This document shows positions 12,010 to 24,860 of a DNA stretch of 64,000 bases, in pieces; position 1 is the first letter of the stretch, and each line of letters begins with the position of its first letter. The translations under genes and the position numbers were made by a program. A model generated the notes under the pieces. That model ran no database searches. It was not told the origin of the DNA and was given only the letters and a program-made list of their open reading frames with translations. Location of the stretch: NCBI GenBank assembly GCA_036768485.1, contig JAVLUZ010000523.1, positions 1-64,000 of the forward strand. The letters are read 5' to 3'. The DNA is from Mermis nigrescens. Lineage: Eukaryota; Nematoda; Enoplea; Mermithida; Mermithidae.

Positions 12010-15000
12010 GGAATTTATCGAATTAGAATTCATCTGTCCTTCTGGAGAAGTTCCTTCTGCAGTTAATTACGCAATTATTATAATGAAAAGAATATCAAGA
12101 GGACGCAAACCTAGTATTTCGTCATATGCGAATCTTATAGAATTCAAAAATCTGACAAACGATTCTACGTTTTGGGAAGTGATGCACTGGATGTAACAAC
12201 AGATCTGTCATTTTCGCATCATCGTGTTAGATCAGCTTCTAAGTTTAAACAACCTGGACAAAAAGCCTATTCGATGTTATCTCAAATGGTGCATTTTACC
12301 CTGATGCGGTCATTTTGCTTAAACTGCCTGGCCGTATTTTAGATCAGCTAGATCGTCAAATGACTTTTACTCATTTCCGTCAATATATTCCCATTAGCAA
12401 CGAATCAGTAGATCTGATTAAGCCATTTATTGTGGATGCTCTTATTTATAGCAAGAAATCATCATTTGATGAATGTACTATTTTTCTCAATTATTTCTGT
12501 TATTAGCATTAAAGGACTATAGTATAAATCGTTGCACGGATGATTCTGCAGGATTTTTACCCGAAACATTCAAAACTGGTTCACCTACTCCGGGTCTTTT
12601 GAACGACTGCTCTGGGTCATCATTTATACTGCACAGAGATCGTTTGTCTACTTTTCCTGAATCACCAACTGATGTTCGATCGCCTTTTCCTGCCTCTCAG
12701 TCAGTTAGTGAACGACGTCGAAATACTGTTTTTGATGAAAATCGTGAATACTCAAGTTCGGCTACACGAATATGGGAACCACAGCTCTATCATATGCATT
12801 CAGAAGATATTGAGGCGTTAGTTGGAGAGTATTCTTCGGGAGAATTTCGGGTCTTACCAGAACAAGCCAGCAGCTCAGAATCAACCAGACAGGAATTATT
12901 AGGTGAAGCTAATGAACTATTTTCTGATATTTCAGACGAGCCAGCTAGAAAAAAATTAGAAAAATCGTTGATTCTGAAATTGATGATTGAAAAACGGAAA
13001 ATTTTTTCAAAAAAAATGTATCAATTTTATTGATAACAGACTATCATCATATTTCGACACAAACTGGTTTAATACGATTCCAGACATAAAATCATGGATT
13101 GAAATAGAGCCAAATGAAGAAAACCTAACAGACACAAAATTTTTCTGCAGAATATACAAAAAGCATTACGATGAACTAGAGGATTTAAAGTTGAAGAAAA
13201 AACCTAATTTGGCGAGAGCAGAACGGTGTTACACTAAATGTTAATCCAAAACAAAAAAGAAAAAATCATGAGACGTTGCTCGAGCAGCATTATTGGGCGA
13301 TCCAAGGACAAGATGCAGGTAAAAGTGACAAAACCATTAGAGCTAGCAAGCACCAAGAAATAATTGATTGCATAGCTAGCCGAGCGGCAATCTAGTAAAG
13401 TCGAAAGTATGACTGATCAAATTCGCATGCTTGAGGAAACAACAACAGAAGATGGAAAATTTAAAGTGACTGCAAATATGTTTAGAGTGGTCTATGCTGA
13501 AGCTATGCTTAACATCCCACTTTATCAGCATGAAAGTATAATTAAGCTAATTTAATCTATTGGCAGTGATATAGGCTCGCATCATTACGATAGAATGAGT
13601 GCAATGCGCATGCTTCTTCTTATTAGTTGAAACATTTCATCGCAAGCTAATACTACATCTGGTTAGCAGCAACAAGCCGGTTTCTATTATTATTGCTGCA
13701 ACAACAGATGCACGCGGCAAACATTTTGCTATTGTGTACTGAAAAGGCATTGAAATTGACAAGGATTTAGATGGAAGTATTCTACAAAGTCGACCTTTTG
13801 TACACTTTTATAAAGTGCTCGAATTCGGCGTTGCCGAAGATGCTGATGCATGTATCTGAACATCCTGAAAGCCTCTTTCAGTGAAGAAATCGAAAAAAGA
13901 AAAGCATTTTAATGAAAAGCTAAAGAGACTTTGCGTTGGATTCAGCCTCTGGCCGGAGCTAAGCGTCAATGATTGGTCCAAAGAATGGGCTGATTGTCAA
14001 GCTGAGAGGAGAATATAATCCAAAAATCTATTCAGTACACTGTTTAGCACATAAGTTTAACTTTAGCTCCAAGCAGAGCTTGGAAAGATGATCAGACATT
14101 CAAACGGGTTAGAGAAAACAATCCACTCCAGTTTTTCTTTTTTACAGCAGCCGTGGCCATGAAAAGGGAAAGGTCATTTAATTAAAACGGCCGATAGAAC
14201 TTGGCGAAATTTATCACTGAGTATTCTCACATTTTCGAATCAGATGGATATCATCTGAATATGAAGCCATTTTTATAATACTTGGATTCGTCCGCCTTCA
14301 CTGCTTGCACTAAAGATTTGCAGTCAAATCATCGAAAATAAAGACAGAGAATTCACTCATGCAGCACAATCAAGGAAGCTAGAGAACTTCATCAAAAAAA
14401 TTACAGATAAGAACTTTGTTTCCCTTTTTGATGTTTTCTTGATGATATATTGGCGACAGTGCGTCTATTATCGATGCGATTGCAGAAGAATGTTAGGCGT
14501 TTTGATCGGAAAACAAAAGATGTTTAGATCATTTATAACAACATCTTCGGAATCGAATTGAACAGCCTGGTACACAAGAAGAAATTTCTATATCAGTCAA
14601 CCATTTGCGATTCCGCGACAAGGCCCCATGCTTGTAAAACATTGGCAAAGTATGAATCAAGTGGAACGGCAGAATATACAGAAATACGACTCCAAAAAAA
14701 TTCAGATCAATATTTTGCGCCTTTATCAAAAATCCGTCAGACCTTTATCGAAAAATTAATCCACAGAATTCGAAAATTATTTTAACCTCGAAAGATCTTG
14801 CAGATTTTGATCATTTCCAGCCTACAATGTTGCCTGTGGACGAGTTTGAAGTGTGCTGCTCATGCAAGCATAGGAGCTGCTGGGCGATTAGCACCAAAAG
14901 TTTTATCTCCCAGCTGAGGAAACAATGAGGGGAATGGAAGGAAGCCTTAACAGCTATTGTTTCTTCTGGTGATTTTGAACGTTTAGGGAACGACAAGAGC

Positions 15001-15425
15001 AGCGTTAATTTTATTCCAATTTTTTCAGCGGATAAAAACATACCGTGGAGAGTCAATTCAAGATGGCTGATTGAAACAATGCTAGTTTTACCAATAGGTT
15101 CGGCAGATGCAGAAAGAGGTTTTTCAACTCTTAAGCATATAAAGTATGATAGGCGAGCACGACAATACAGATGTCGCAAATACTGCAATTATGCGAGTAT
15201 GCCTGAATGGACTATCTATTGATAAATTAAATGCGATCGCATTGGCTAAATTATGGCGTAAAAAAGGACATATATTGACTGGCGCTACAAGGCGAATTTT
15301 TCCCAAGGCGAGTACAACCTATTGAAAAGAAGGCAGATGAAGAAACGGATTACTTTTTTGAATTTGGCCGAGAAGGAAAAGGAATATCAAAGGAAAAGCA
15401 ATATATTTTTCAACATCAAAATTAA
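12010..15425 (+). pseudogene. hAT-superfamily transposase, multiply frameshifted
   Basis: Coding remnants run left to right in changing frames. The open stretch 12473-13033 is acidic and serine-rich. About 13040-13240 holds a single zinc-finger-like patch (FCRIYKKHYDEL). Near 13680 PVSIIIxATTDARGKHFAIVY matches the first catalytic aspartate region of the RNase-H fold. Near 13990-14060 GPKNGLIVKL is followed by YSVHCLAHK, the typical hAT motif before the insertion domain. The end is the dimerisation region: LPIGSADAERGFSTLKHIK near 15087-15145, then a basic tail to a TAA at 15423-15425. At least six frame changes and several stops make it non-functional. Opposite-strand frames at 14.5-15.3 kb are shadows. 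The 12.0-13.0 kb part is not confidently part of the same protein. Confidence 0.78.
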
Positions 15426-16149
15426 TTATCTATGCTTACGCTAATTTCTTTTAAACTTAGTCTTGCTTTATTTCTTTGATATTCCTTTTTTTACTCAAAA
15501 TTCGTATTTTACTTGCTTATTGTGTGTTTATTTGTTTGCTTCGAATATTCTCATTTTGGCAGCAGATGCACGAAAGAAGTTAAAATGGTCAAAATTTACT
15601 GGCCTAATCTCTGAAAAATATCCTGATCTGATTCCGCCTTAAATGAGCAGAAAAGCAATTGCATCAGCAAGCTGACATCAATTAAGTAGTTTTAAGCAGG
15701 CGGATGTTAGCATTTGTAGGTATGAATGATGTAAATCATTCTGTGTAAGCAACATAAAAGCGAGATGGGTTTGATAAAATGGAAGCTGTTGATAGAAATA
15801 AGTATAGCTAGAAAAATATGTAATGTTCAAGAAGCATTTCTTAATATAAAAATTGTTTGCAGAACATAATTAGCCAAAATAGATGATGCATTTTCTGTTT
15901 TCATTTAGGTACCAACATATTCCTCCAACATTTTCATGCGATTTGCAATAAATTTTTTAAAATTAAATCTGGGAGTCAGGATCCCCCAACCCCCCTCATG
16001 TGCATGTCTGGTCGTAAGCACTACTGCGTACATAATTTTAGCGCAATGCAACGTGAAAATTGATTTATCCCATCAATCCTTATCCAGGACAGATTCATAA
16101 AAGCCAAGCCCGCCGGATATGCTAATTTTGGGATGGGAAGGAAGGCAGC

Positions 16150-16311
16150 GAGAGCCGATAAATATAGGTACCACGCGCGACTCTGAGGGTGTAATGACGC
16201 TCACCTTGCTTGGCGTGTTAAGATGGTAATACGAAGCGTAATATCATATTTAGTGCATGTGCACTTAGCAGGCATTCTTAACCATATACCCCAGAGGGGC
16301 ATTGGTTACTG
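16150..16311 (-). repeat. Right terminal inverted repeat of the 6-kb transposon
   Basis: The inverted counterpart of 10359-10516. It shares AAGCAAGGTGA, the GTGCCCT/ACACCCT block and GTACCTATATTTATC. Confidence 0.7.
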
Positions 16312-16469
16312 CTTCCCAGTAGCGATTTTAGTGATGTAAAAACAGAGCTTTTGGAGCATTTGGTCAGTGTATTTTAGCTAAATTTCGGGGTCTCTAAAGG
16401 TAAAAATCACGCGGAGATCATCTTGAAACGGTGCGAAGTGCAAACAAATTTGACATTTTTACTTTTGAA

Positions 16470-17086
16470 CAGGTGCGGATTTAAGGGGCGGGGTGGGGCG
16501 GCCGCTCCCCCCCCCGTTGACCAAAAAATGTTTTGGCGAGATAAAGAATGGATATGCTATTTGCAATTATTTCTGGCCATCTGTGACCATAATTTCTCAG
16601 AATTTTTCTGGCGCTACATGCCGGATGATATCTATTAATGACATTTTATTGACGCTTTCTTGGCAACTCCGGAAGCCCATTTTCTGTTCAATTTTTGCAT
16701 AGTTTTCTTTTATTTTCCGTTGAAAATTTCGAGTGTTTCGCATCAAATGCTATAAAAACAGGAAGTCGAGGAACAAATCATGCTCCTAGACATCTATCCG
16801 CCTTAATTTCACGAATTTTTCTGGCGCTACGCACCGGATTTTTGTAAAAGTCAAAGAAATTTGACGATTTTTTTGCACAAAATTGTCGAAAATTTCAAAA
16901 ATTTTTTGAAAAAAGATATCGCTGTCTGGAAATGTGGTGCTATGTAAAAGTATACAATGTAAGACACAGAAAACACACGCTATTTCGGGCGACATTGGGC
17001 GGCTCTTCGGACCTATTTTCGACTGTTTTTGGAAAAGTTGGGATACCGCCCCTTTCCCCCTTAGGAAAATCCTAGATCCGCCACTG
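16470..17086 (+). mobile_element. Family A hAT-like element, 617 bp, exact 8-bp target duplication
   Basis: It begins CAGGTGCGGATTTAAGGGG and ends CCTAGATCCGCCACTG. The flanks cttttgaa (16462-16469) and cttttgaa (17087-17094) are identical. The interior carries two TCTGGCGCTAC-type motifs and ATTTTCGACTGTTTTTGGAAAAGTTGGG near the right end. It is inserted in the interior of a family B element. No coding capacity. Confidence 0.92.
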
Positions 17087-17382
17087 CTTTTGAAATGCAA
17101 TTTCTGCCATTATAAGGATGTGTAGAAGAGACAATTATTCTCATTTTGGCGTGAAGCGCCAAATTTTTTTCGAATCTCAGGACCTTTTTTGAAATTTTTG
17201 TCTTCCCAAAAATCTTTGTACATGCTGGCGGAGACGATCACAAACAGTCTTTGTACATTGGGAAAAATCTTGCCGAATACAAAAAAACAGTGCCTAGCAG
17301 TCACTGAGATATCTGAATTCGAAATTTTTGACCCACTCTTAAATTCAGATCAAAAACAGCTATTTGCTTGTTGTGCTGTGTG

Positions 17383-17633
17383 CACACCTGGGCATGGGAG
17401 GGGTTCGGGGTATGCACCCCCTCCTGAGCAACCAAGATACCCCCCAGAATTCAATTTTTAAAAATTTTTTTTTCGTTTTTTTTTTCGCAATTTTTTGATG
17501 CCAATGGATAGTGCTTGACGAGAAACGTCGAAAAATGGTGTTATTTTCGCCATACACACCACCTTTTAAGGCCATTTTTTACCTTTAGAAAAATCTTGCA
17601 GCTCCCCCAGAGTTTTCTTGCTGCCCACGTATG
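17383..17633 (+). mobile_element. Family G hAT-like element, 251 bp
   Basis: Ends CACACCTGGGC and GCCCACGTATG. Flanks gctgtgtg and gttgtgta agree at 6 of 8 bases. The interior has GATGCCAATGGATAGTGCTTGA and the AATGGTGTT block shared with the other family G copies. Confidence 0.78.
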
Positions 17634-18013
17634 GTTGTGTAGAGGATCATGCCGTGTTAATGTTTCCTAGCACCTCACTACAGGTTTAGATGAACAGTAA
17701 TTTATTAACCCAGCATGCCTTGCTTTTTGCGTAAGTTCGTGTTCTTTGAGTGTTTCTCGAGAGAAGCATGGGGTCACAATTTTAGCTGCATTGTTTACAA
17801 CATATTTCGCTGAATATCTGCGAAAAATTTGATGTGACTTCTAAGATTTCGTAAGAGCTAGTGGTTGCTTTGCATCGCCAACTGCGACTAAGTCAGAAAT
17901 GAATTATGTTAGACGAAAAGATTGAAGTAAATTTACATACTTCCAGTGGGATAGACCCTTAAAACCACATTGGTAGTCAGTATTTGCACAAATGGATTTC
18001 TATTTTTCTTAAA

Positions 18014-18312
18014 TCAGAGACCTTCGAATGCTTCTCTAGCGGCGATCACAGATTCTGTTATTACATTGAAACGTCGGTGGATCGGTGACCAATGGCGACG
18101 TCTTAGTGGATCACCGCTTCTGAAATGTGCAAATCGCGGCAAAATATTCAATTAGACGAACCTGTTATTGCTTGTTTCTTTCTGCAATGTATTGGGACGC
18201 GTAGTTTCGAGTCTTTCTTCGTTTTGAATGTAATCGTTTTGAATGTCCTATTACTCAATCACTTAATGTTTTAACAGTGCATTTTTGTAAGCTTTATATA
18301 TCAGACACGTAG
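18014..18312 (+). pseudogene. btbd9-like: BTBD9-like terminal exon, frame-broken
   Basis: After an acceptor-like tttttcttaaatcag the three frames together carry the rest of a BTBD9 discoidin-like domain. They read LRMLLx, GDHRFCYYIETSVD, DQWRRL, CKSRQNIQLDEP, then GTRS, and finally FECPITQ before an in-frame TAG at 18310-18312. Known BTBD9 proteins have LLLWD, YSYYVEVS, W, CKSWQ, IRIVGT and HFECP in this order. A stop replaces the expected Trp after LRMLL and three or four one-base indels are needed. Either the gene is dead in this copy or the assembly has errors. It follows directly in protein order from the exon at 1611-1783. Confidence 0.62.
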
Positions 18313-18800
18313 CAGCTGACCTTCTAAATCTTGAGAGGACCCAAATTTTGAATCTGAACATCTTGATAGCCAATTGGCGAAAGGCACAAAAATGTCATCT
18401 AAGAGCGTTTCTTGGCGATCTCTCTTGTACATTCAAGAAGAAAAATAGGAAACAATTTCACCTCATTTCTAACCTACAGAGGAACCAGCCCTTCAAACAT
18501 TTCTCAACGTTTTCACCACAATTTAATTCTGAAAATTTTTTTTACACATTTGTCGTTTTACTCAAAGCCGGCGAATCAAAAATGACAAGAAGTTACTAAT
18601 TGGTAAAACGCTGAAAAAATTTAGACTTATTTCTTCTTAAGATAAAATTATATAAAACAAGCTGTAAAATTTGAAATTTGTTAGTTCGGGAATATTCAAA
18701 AAGCGTGTTTTGGCCATCTTTCAGAGCGCTCCAAAACTTTTTGAGTGTTCCCATGTAAAAGAATTTTGTTTCAAAATTTCGAGCTCAAGTCAATTCCATG
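18313..18800 (+). other. Possible 3' untranslated region, otherwise unassigned
   Basis: This follows the BTBD9-like stop. An 83-codon frame (18348-18599) has no recognisable motif. No clear polyadenylation signal could be tied to it. Confidence 0.25.
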
Positions 18801-19271
18801 TACTAGCGGATTTAGAGGGGGCTGGGTCGCCCCCCCCACGACGTCAAAAAATATTTGGGTGCAATGATTAATCAATGTGTATTTATAGATGATTTTAGCT
18901 ATTTTCATCACGATTTTTCGAATTTTTATGGCGCTTAGCGCCGGATATGACATTTACTGACTCTTAGCGCTCTAAACGACTTGAATTTACATCAGAAGAG
19001 TACTTTTTGTTCAGAATAAAGATTTTGTAGCTCTAACAATGATTCTTCGAGTCGTTTTTCGGCAATCTGTACATCACTTTTGCGAGTTATTCATAAAGAT
19101 ACATTGAAAAATTTCAATAATTTTTCACTTTTTGCATAATTCTATCTATCAAAAGACTGCGAAAAACGGCACCTAGACCATAATCTATGCATTTTTTGGG
19201 CGATTTTTGACACTTTTGGGAAAATTTTCTGTTCCGCCCTCCCCTGTTAGAAAATCCTGGATCTGCCACTG
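18801..19271 (+). mobile_element. Family A hAT-like element, old copy, 471 bp
   Basis: It starts with a mutated terminus (TACTAGCGGATTTAGAGGG) and ends CCTGGATCTGCCACTG. Flanks attccatg (18793-18800) and actacatg (19272-19279) agree at 6 of 8. It contains ATGGCGCTTAGCGCCGGAT near 18926-18944. Confidence 0.7.
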
Positions 19272-19279
19272 ACTACATG

Positions 19280-20446
19280 GCTGTTGTGTGCTGTTTCTTT
19301 TGATTATCATGCCTGTGATTGTGTCTTTTTATTGCGAGCATAAGTAGGTACTTTTATTGTGCGTCAGTGCTTATTTTTTAAAGCTCATCAGGTACTTTAT
19401 GTACCTGCCTCGATGCGAACCATGAACCTTGTAATTTTTATCAGCAAGCTACATATGCATCATTTCGGTTACGCTCAATCTGACTTGTCCACTTTTTTAT
19501 TCGGTAGGTACCCATATTCGGATGACTTGTCGTTCCAAGTAGCATTGTATGTATCTTTTTACTAAGCTGGTCTCATTTTTCTGATTTGTTGAGACGCCGC
19601 TCATTAAAGCCAGATGCGCAGGTAGATTCAAACATTCTACTTTTAGGAATATTGGAGAGAATTATCTTTTAGCAGTTAATCAGAATTGTACCAACTAATT
19701 TTTACCAATCAGGCTAGCATGTAGTGCAGTTGATTTTGATGTCTTATTTAGTGTTGTAAAGGATGAGAATTTTTCGCGAGATAAAAAATAAAGATAAAGT
19801 TGAAATTTTACAATCTATAAGATAAAGATAAAAAATTGAGAAAGATAATTTGCAAGATAGAGGAGACCAAAAAGATAGAGGTTGTAAAATATGTAAATAT
19901 GATGTAATGTTAAGTGCAATAAACGAGAGTGGATGATACAAAGCAGCCAAAGGCATTTTGGGGGCTCACCCGCTGTATCAGACTGACACACATACTACTA
20001 CTACTGGCTGACAGCAGGAACATAAATCATCAAAACCCTGCTATGTGCGCCTGTATACAAAGTATAGTGCGCAACAGTTCTTGATTTTTTCAAATTTCTC
20101 TGTTTCCTCGGCTTTTTGAGAGCTTTTTAGTAAATTTTTTTCAAGGGCTACGGTAAGCGAAACAGGACAAATCACTGTAATTTGGCAGATCAGCTTAGTG
20201 AGGGCGAGTGGCTGGAATTCTTCAGATATATATTGAATTTAGGCATTGATTCTGTATTGGGACACACTGTAGTGAGTGCGCTAAATAAAAAGTTATCGAC
20301 TGGGATCAAACCCGGGTCGCTTTAACAACAAGCAGACGTTTTATAGTACCAACTGGAGCTATATGGGAGTTCACGGCCTTTCTAAACATCTTAGTCTATC
20401 GTGTTTGAAGTGTCAGCTTAGGATCAGCTTATTTTGGCGATTTATA
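19280..20446. other. Unassigned AT-rich stretch with a GATAAA-rich patch
   Basis: Bases 19775-19900 are rich in AGATAAAGATAAAR-type words. A 68-codon frame at 19359-19565 has no recognised motif. No element ends were found. Confidence 0.3.
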
Positions 20447-20450
20447 TCTG

Positions 20451-21104
<654 letters not shown>

Positions 21105-21479
21105 TTCCTCTTCTTCAAATTGGACGCCCTTGTCCAAATCTTTGTCCGTCAGGATTGGCGAATCCACCTCATCTGCTCTCGGCTCCCATCCACTCAGAGA
21201 ACCAAAGGAGCCCGGCACAAAACCTCATAGACGTAGATCTGGCTCCTTCCAAGCACTTAAATGGCCAAAAGAGCCTGGTACAAAACCCTGCATTGGGATT
21301 GGGTTATCCTCTGTACTATCATGGGCGGTGCATTGTATTCCTCTTCTTCAGTTGGGGTGTCCTCATACCAAGTTTCAATACCTTATGTGGGTACGGGAAG
21401 CCCGTGAATGCAAACTGTAATTGTGGGTTGGCTTGGGTGGCGCTTCCACTTTTCCATGGTATGGTATTGTGCGGTTAAT

Positions 21480-22565
21480 ATGGATCTTTTCTGTCACATA
21501 TGGTCTAGTGACTGACTATATGGTGACATTTGGTAGATCGATGCTTGTGATATTGTATGGGCCATCATAGACTGGCATTAGTTTATTGGTAAGACCTTGT
21601 TTGAGAGTGTGTTTGTCCTTGAGCCTTAGGTCAAAGAGCTAGTAGTCATTGGTGAAGAACTTTTGTCATACTGGTTTATGTATCTTGTTTGAGTCAGTTC
21701 TATACGTTCAGGGGTGGTATGGAGAGCTATGGGCGAAATGTTGTTGCATACGCTGCTCATAGCAATCAAGATCATATTGCAGAACAGTGTTCGGTGGTGT
21801 GTGCAAGATTGCATCAATTGGTAGTGTTGGTAGCCGACCATACACGAGCTGAAAGGGCTATGCCCTGTTGACGCATTCACATGTATGTTAGTAGCAAATA
21901 CCGCGTAGGGAGATGGTCATCCCAATCTCGCTGGCAATCATCCACAAACATTCGAATTTGGGTTATCAGTGTCTGATTTGCCCGTTCTACTTCACCATTA
22001 GCCATTGGGTGGTAGGCTGTTGTATGTGCCTGGATAACGCCTAAAATTTTTGGGAACCTCCCTTATGAGATTTGAGGTGAAGTCTGAACCTTGGTCTGAC
22101 TGCAAAATGTGTGGTGTTCCATGACGACAGATAATGTTCACAAACAATTGCACAATTGTCCTTGATGTAATGTTGCATGTGGAAACGCTTCCACAAAGTA
22201 GTCAATGAAGACTACAATAAAGCGGTGTCCACACATGGTGTCATGGGCAGGGGTCCCATGCAATCTACGGCAATTCTGTTAAAGGGTGCAACTATCTGAA
22301 TTGGTTGGAGGTTTGCCACAACTTTGTGTTGAGTGGGCTTGTTCTTTTGGCAGGCATCACAGGTTTTGCAATAGTTTGTGATGTCCTGGGCCATGCCTTT
22401 CCAATAATATTTTCGGGCAACCAATTCTGTGGTTTTACATGCTCCAAAGTGCCCTCCAAACCAAGCATTATGCATTAATCCAATAATGAAATTTTTAAGG
22501 GATTGTGGAACAACAATTTTGTAATCATCACTGCCAGTATCAGCATAGTTTTTGTTAATCCACAA
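21480..22565 (-). pseudogene. Gypsy integrase
   Basis: The minus-strand frame 22565-22212 opens with the HHCC zinc-binding module: H at the start of HNAWFGGH, the paired H six residues on, YYWKGM, then CKTCDAC. It is followed by the first catalytic aspartate in AVDCMGPLP. Downstream in shifted frames come the patch around SQTKVQTSP (normally the second aspartate), YHPMANGEVERANQT (with the catalytic glutamate) and TGHSPF. These are the standard Ty3/Gypsy integrase landmarks. Several stops and frameshifts occur between 22.2 and 21.5 kb, so no functional enzyme is encoded. Confidence 0.85.
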
Positions 22566-22596
22566 TATTTCCCCATCAAAGAAATATTCTCTAGGT

Positions 22597-24860
22597 TTAG
22601 TTCTGAGACCAAGTACTTGATGATATCTTGCAATTCTCGGTCATTTTTGTAGCTATGTCAAGGTAACCCGGTGGAGTGGTATTGGCTAGAGTAGTACCAA
22701 TGGCACACATTGTGGGCCAGGCCTCGTCACTTTCAATATCAAACTGAGGCACATTATCAGCTGTGTGGGGTCTAGTAGACATGATAAAGCATCTGCATTC
22801 GCATTTTGTGTGCCTTCCCGAGGCACAATGGTTAGTTTACAGTCTGCAACAGCTAAACCCATCTAGCAATATGTGAAGAAGGGTACGGTCAAGAAGTGCT
22901 TCTACAGCTGTGTGGTCCATATGTACTATGACTTCTTGGTCATACAAGTACAGTCAAAAATACTTGATATATTCAACTACAGCTAAAGTTTCCAGCTCAG
23001 TAATCCAGCAATTCTTTACAGCTGATCGGAGTGAGCGACTAGCGTAACAAATTGATGCTCAACTTGATGGTCATCAAGTTGGCTCAATACTGCTATGCCA
23101 TTAATTGAGGCATCAGTTTGCAGTATGAATGGTTGGTCAAAGTCACAGTGGCTTAAAATGGTGGCTGAATGAGCTGTGTTTTCAGCATCTGAAATGCCTG
23201 TTCACAGTCTGCTGTCCACTCAAATTTTTTGTGCTTCTTCAGCAATGCCATTAATGGGCTGGCAACTTTGCACAATTTTTAATAAAACGTCGGTAACAGA
23301 AATGAGGCCTAGGAATGCTTTAACCTCTTTTGTAATAGTTGGTTGTGACATTTGCTGCATAGCTGCAAAATTGGAATCATCTGGAAGTGCCCGTTGTGGA
23401 GATATCCCAAGTATTTGATTTCAATTTGACTGAATTTACATTTTTCTAAGCGTAGCTTAAGTCCAAACAGTGGAAAATTTCTCCCAGATTATTAAGCATC
23501 TCATGACATGTTTTGCCAAGTATATCATCAAGGTATACAAGACAGTTGTTCCATTTAAGACCTGTTAGTATTATGTCCATAAGACGTTGGAATGTGCTTA
23601 GTGCATTTGATAAGCCAAATGGCATGTATTTAAATTCAAACAACCCTATAGGACTGTAAATGCAGTCTTCCCCTGATCATCAGCAGCAATTGGGATTGAC
23701 CAACAGGCATTTGCTAGTCAGGATTGTGAAATACTGCATGCTCTTTAATGTGTCAAGTATGCAGTCAATGCGGGAAGGGGTATACATCCCATTTTGTGAC
23801 TTGGGTCAAAGCCCAAAAGTCAATACAGAGACGTGAGCCTCCATCATTTTCTTCACAAGGACTGCATTTGTTGCCCATGGTGAAAAACTTGATTGAATAA
23901 TACCCTATGCTTCAAGCTTATGCACTTCTTGGATGATTAACTGTTTTTCAGCCAGTGAGGTACAATAGGGTGGCCGGTGAATGGGTAAGTGCCCATCAGT
24001 GACAATGGAATGCTGTGACCTGTACGTCCTGCATCCACACTATGTTGGGCATATAAATGTGGGAATTAATACAGTAATTGAAGAAGCTTTCCCAATCCTC
24101 TTGTGGTAGTCCGCTTTCTCCATCCATTCATTTGCATATCTCCAGCTATTGCATTTTAGAACTATGGCAGAACTGTAAGCTTAGGCATCGAGTGTACCAT
24201 CAGTAAGTGCATATACTGATGCTGCCATGGGTACCTCAATGTGGTTGCATATGGTACCAATGTGCATTCCTTTATATAATTTAATGGCGTACTTATGGGG
24301 GTTCAGGAGTTGAACAGTTATGCATCCCTCTTTACCGAAGAGAGACTTGCTGCAAAATAGACATGATGCAGCTCTGCTAATTTTGGGCAGGGTTCGAATT
24401 GGACATGGGTTGAAGTACAGTGCTTGGTGGGTATTGGTATAGTAAACACGGTAGCTGTTTGATAGCCAAACTCGATTGTTGAGTCGTTGTGCAGGGGAAA
24501 TATATTGTATTCCTTGAGCATGGTATGATTTCATTTTTGAGGCGAATTTATCTGCACTCATTATTTATTTTGTAAGCTTTGAAATGAAATAGAAAATTAG
24601 TACCCAAAATGAATGTTTTTACATTTGTGGTAGGGTATATATGAACTAAAATGGTCTCATCGACATCACCTACGTGTATGTTGAGATAAGATTGGTTAAT
24701 CAGCTCAATAGCTTGACCATTGGCCGCTATTGGTTTAGTGTGTTTGGTTTGAATTAGGTCACTGATTTGGTCAGCTATGCATGATGATATTAAGGAGTAA
24801 GTAGCTCCCGTATCAATCATAGCTGTTGCCCATATTTGATTTTGTATAAGGACATCAATG
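22597..24860 (-). pseudogene. Gypsy protease, reverse transcriptase and RNase H
   Basis: Protease comes first: MIDTGATYSLIS with the catalytic DTGA at about 24820, ending near 24548. An RT N-terminal segment follows (24561-24181). The RT core has YMPFGLSNALSTFQRLMD and CLVYLDDIL (catalytic YLDD) in the frame 23643-23446. RNase H and the connection to integrase include ASINGIAVLSQ near 23100 and NANADALSC near 22800, a variant of the usual ADALSR motif. Frames change at least five times. The arrangement PR-RT-RH-IN is that of Ty3/Gypsy. The plus-strand frame at 23176-23418 is a shadow. Confidence 0.87.

Larger units (their letters stand above)
10359..16311 (+). mobile_element. ~6 kb hAT-like transposon with ~150-bp terminal inverted repeats
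   Basis: The left terminal repeat (about 10359-10516) and the right one (about 16150-16311) are inverted copies. Both contain ATGGTTAAGAATGC, GCTAAGTGCA and GTACCTATATTTATC. Between them is a broken transposase with hAT features at 12.1-15.4 kb. The target duplication could not be fixed because both ends are diverged. The element sits inside the family B element. Long terminal repeats of this kind are unusual for hAT elements, which typically have short ends. Confidence 0.65.
9659..17292 (+). mobile_element. Family B element, internally expanded and interrupted
   Basis: It starts with CAGTGTTTTTTTGTACAAGG and ends GAATACAAAAAAACAGTG. The flanking 8-mers gctagcag (9651-9658) and cctagcag (17293-17300) match at 7 of 8 positions. 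The interior has the family B landmarks (TTTGTACATGTACAAAG, TACTATAATATGGTACAGTAG, GGCGC..GCGCC) with the middle unit of ~310 bp repeated in tandem at 9659-10358. The element is interrupted by the hAT-like transposon at 10359-16311 and then by a family A element at 16470-17086. Pairing of the two ends rests on the duplicated flank and the continuity of the interior. Confidence 0.7.

Noticed and set aside
17970..18155. 61-codon frame as an independent small gene
   Set aside because: It is one of three frames of the broken BTBD9-like terminal exon.
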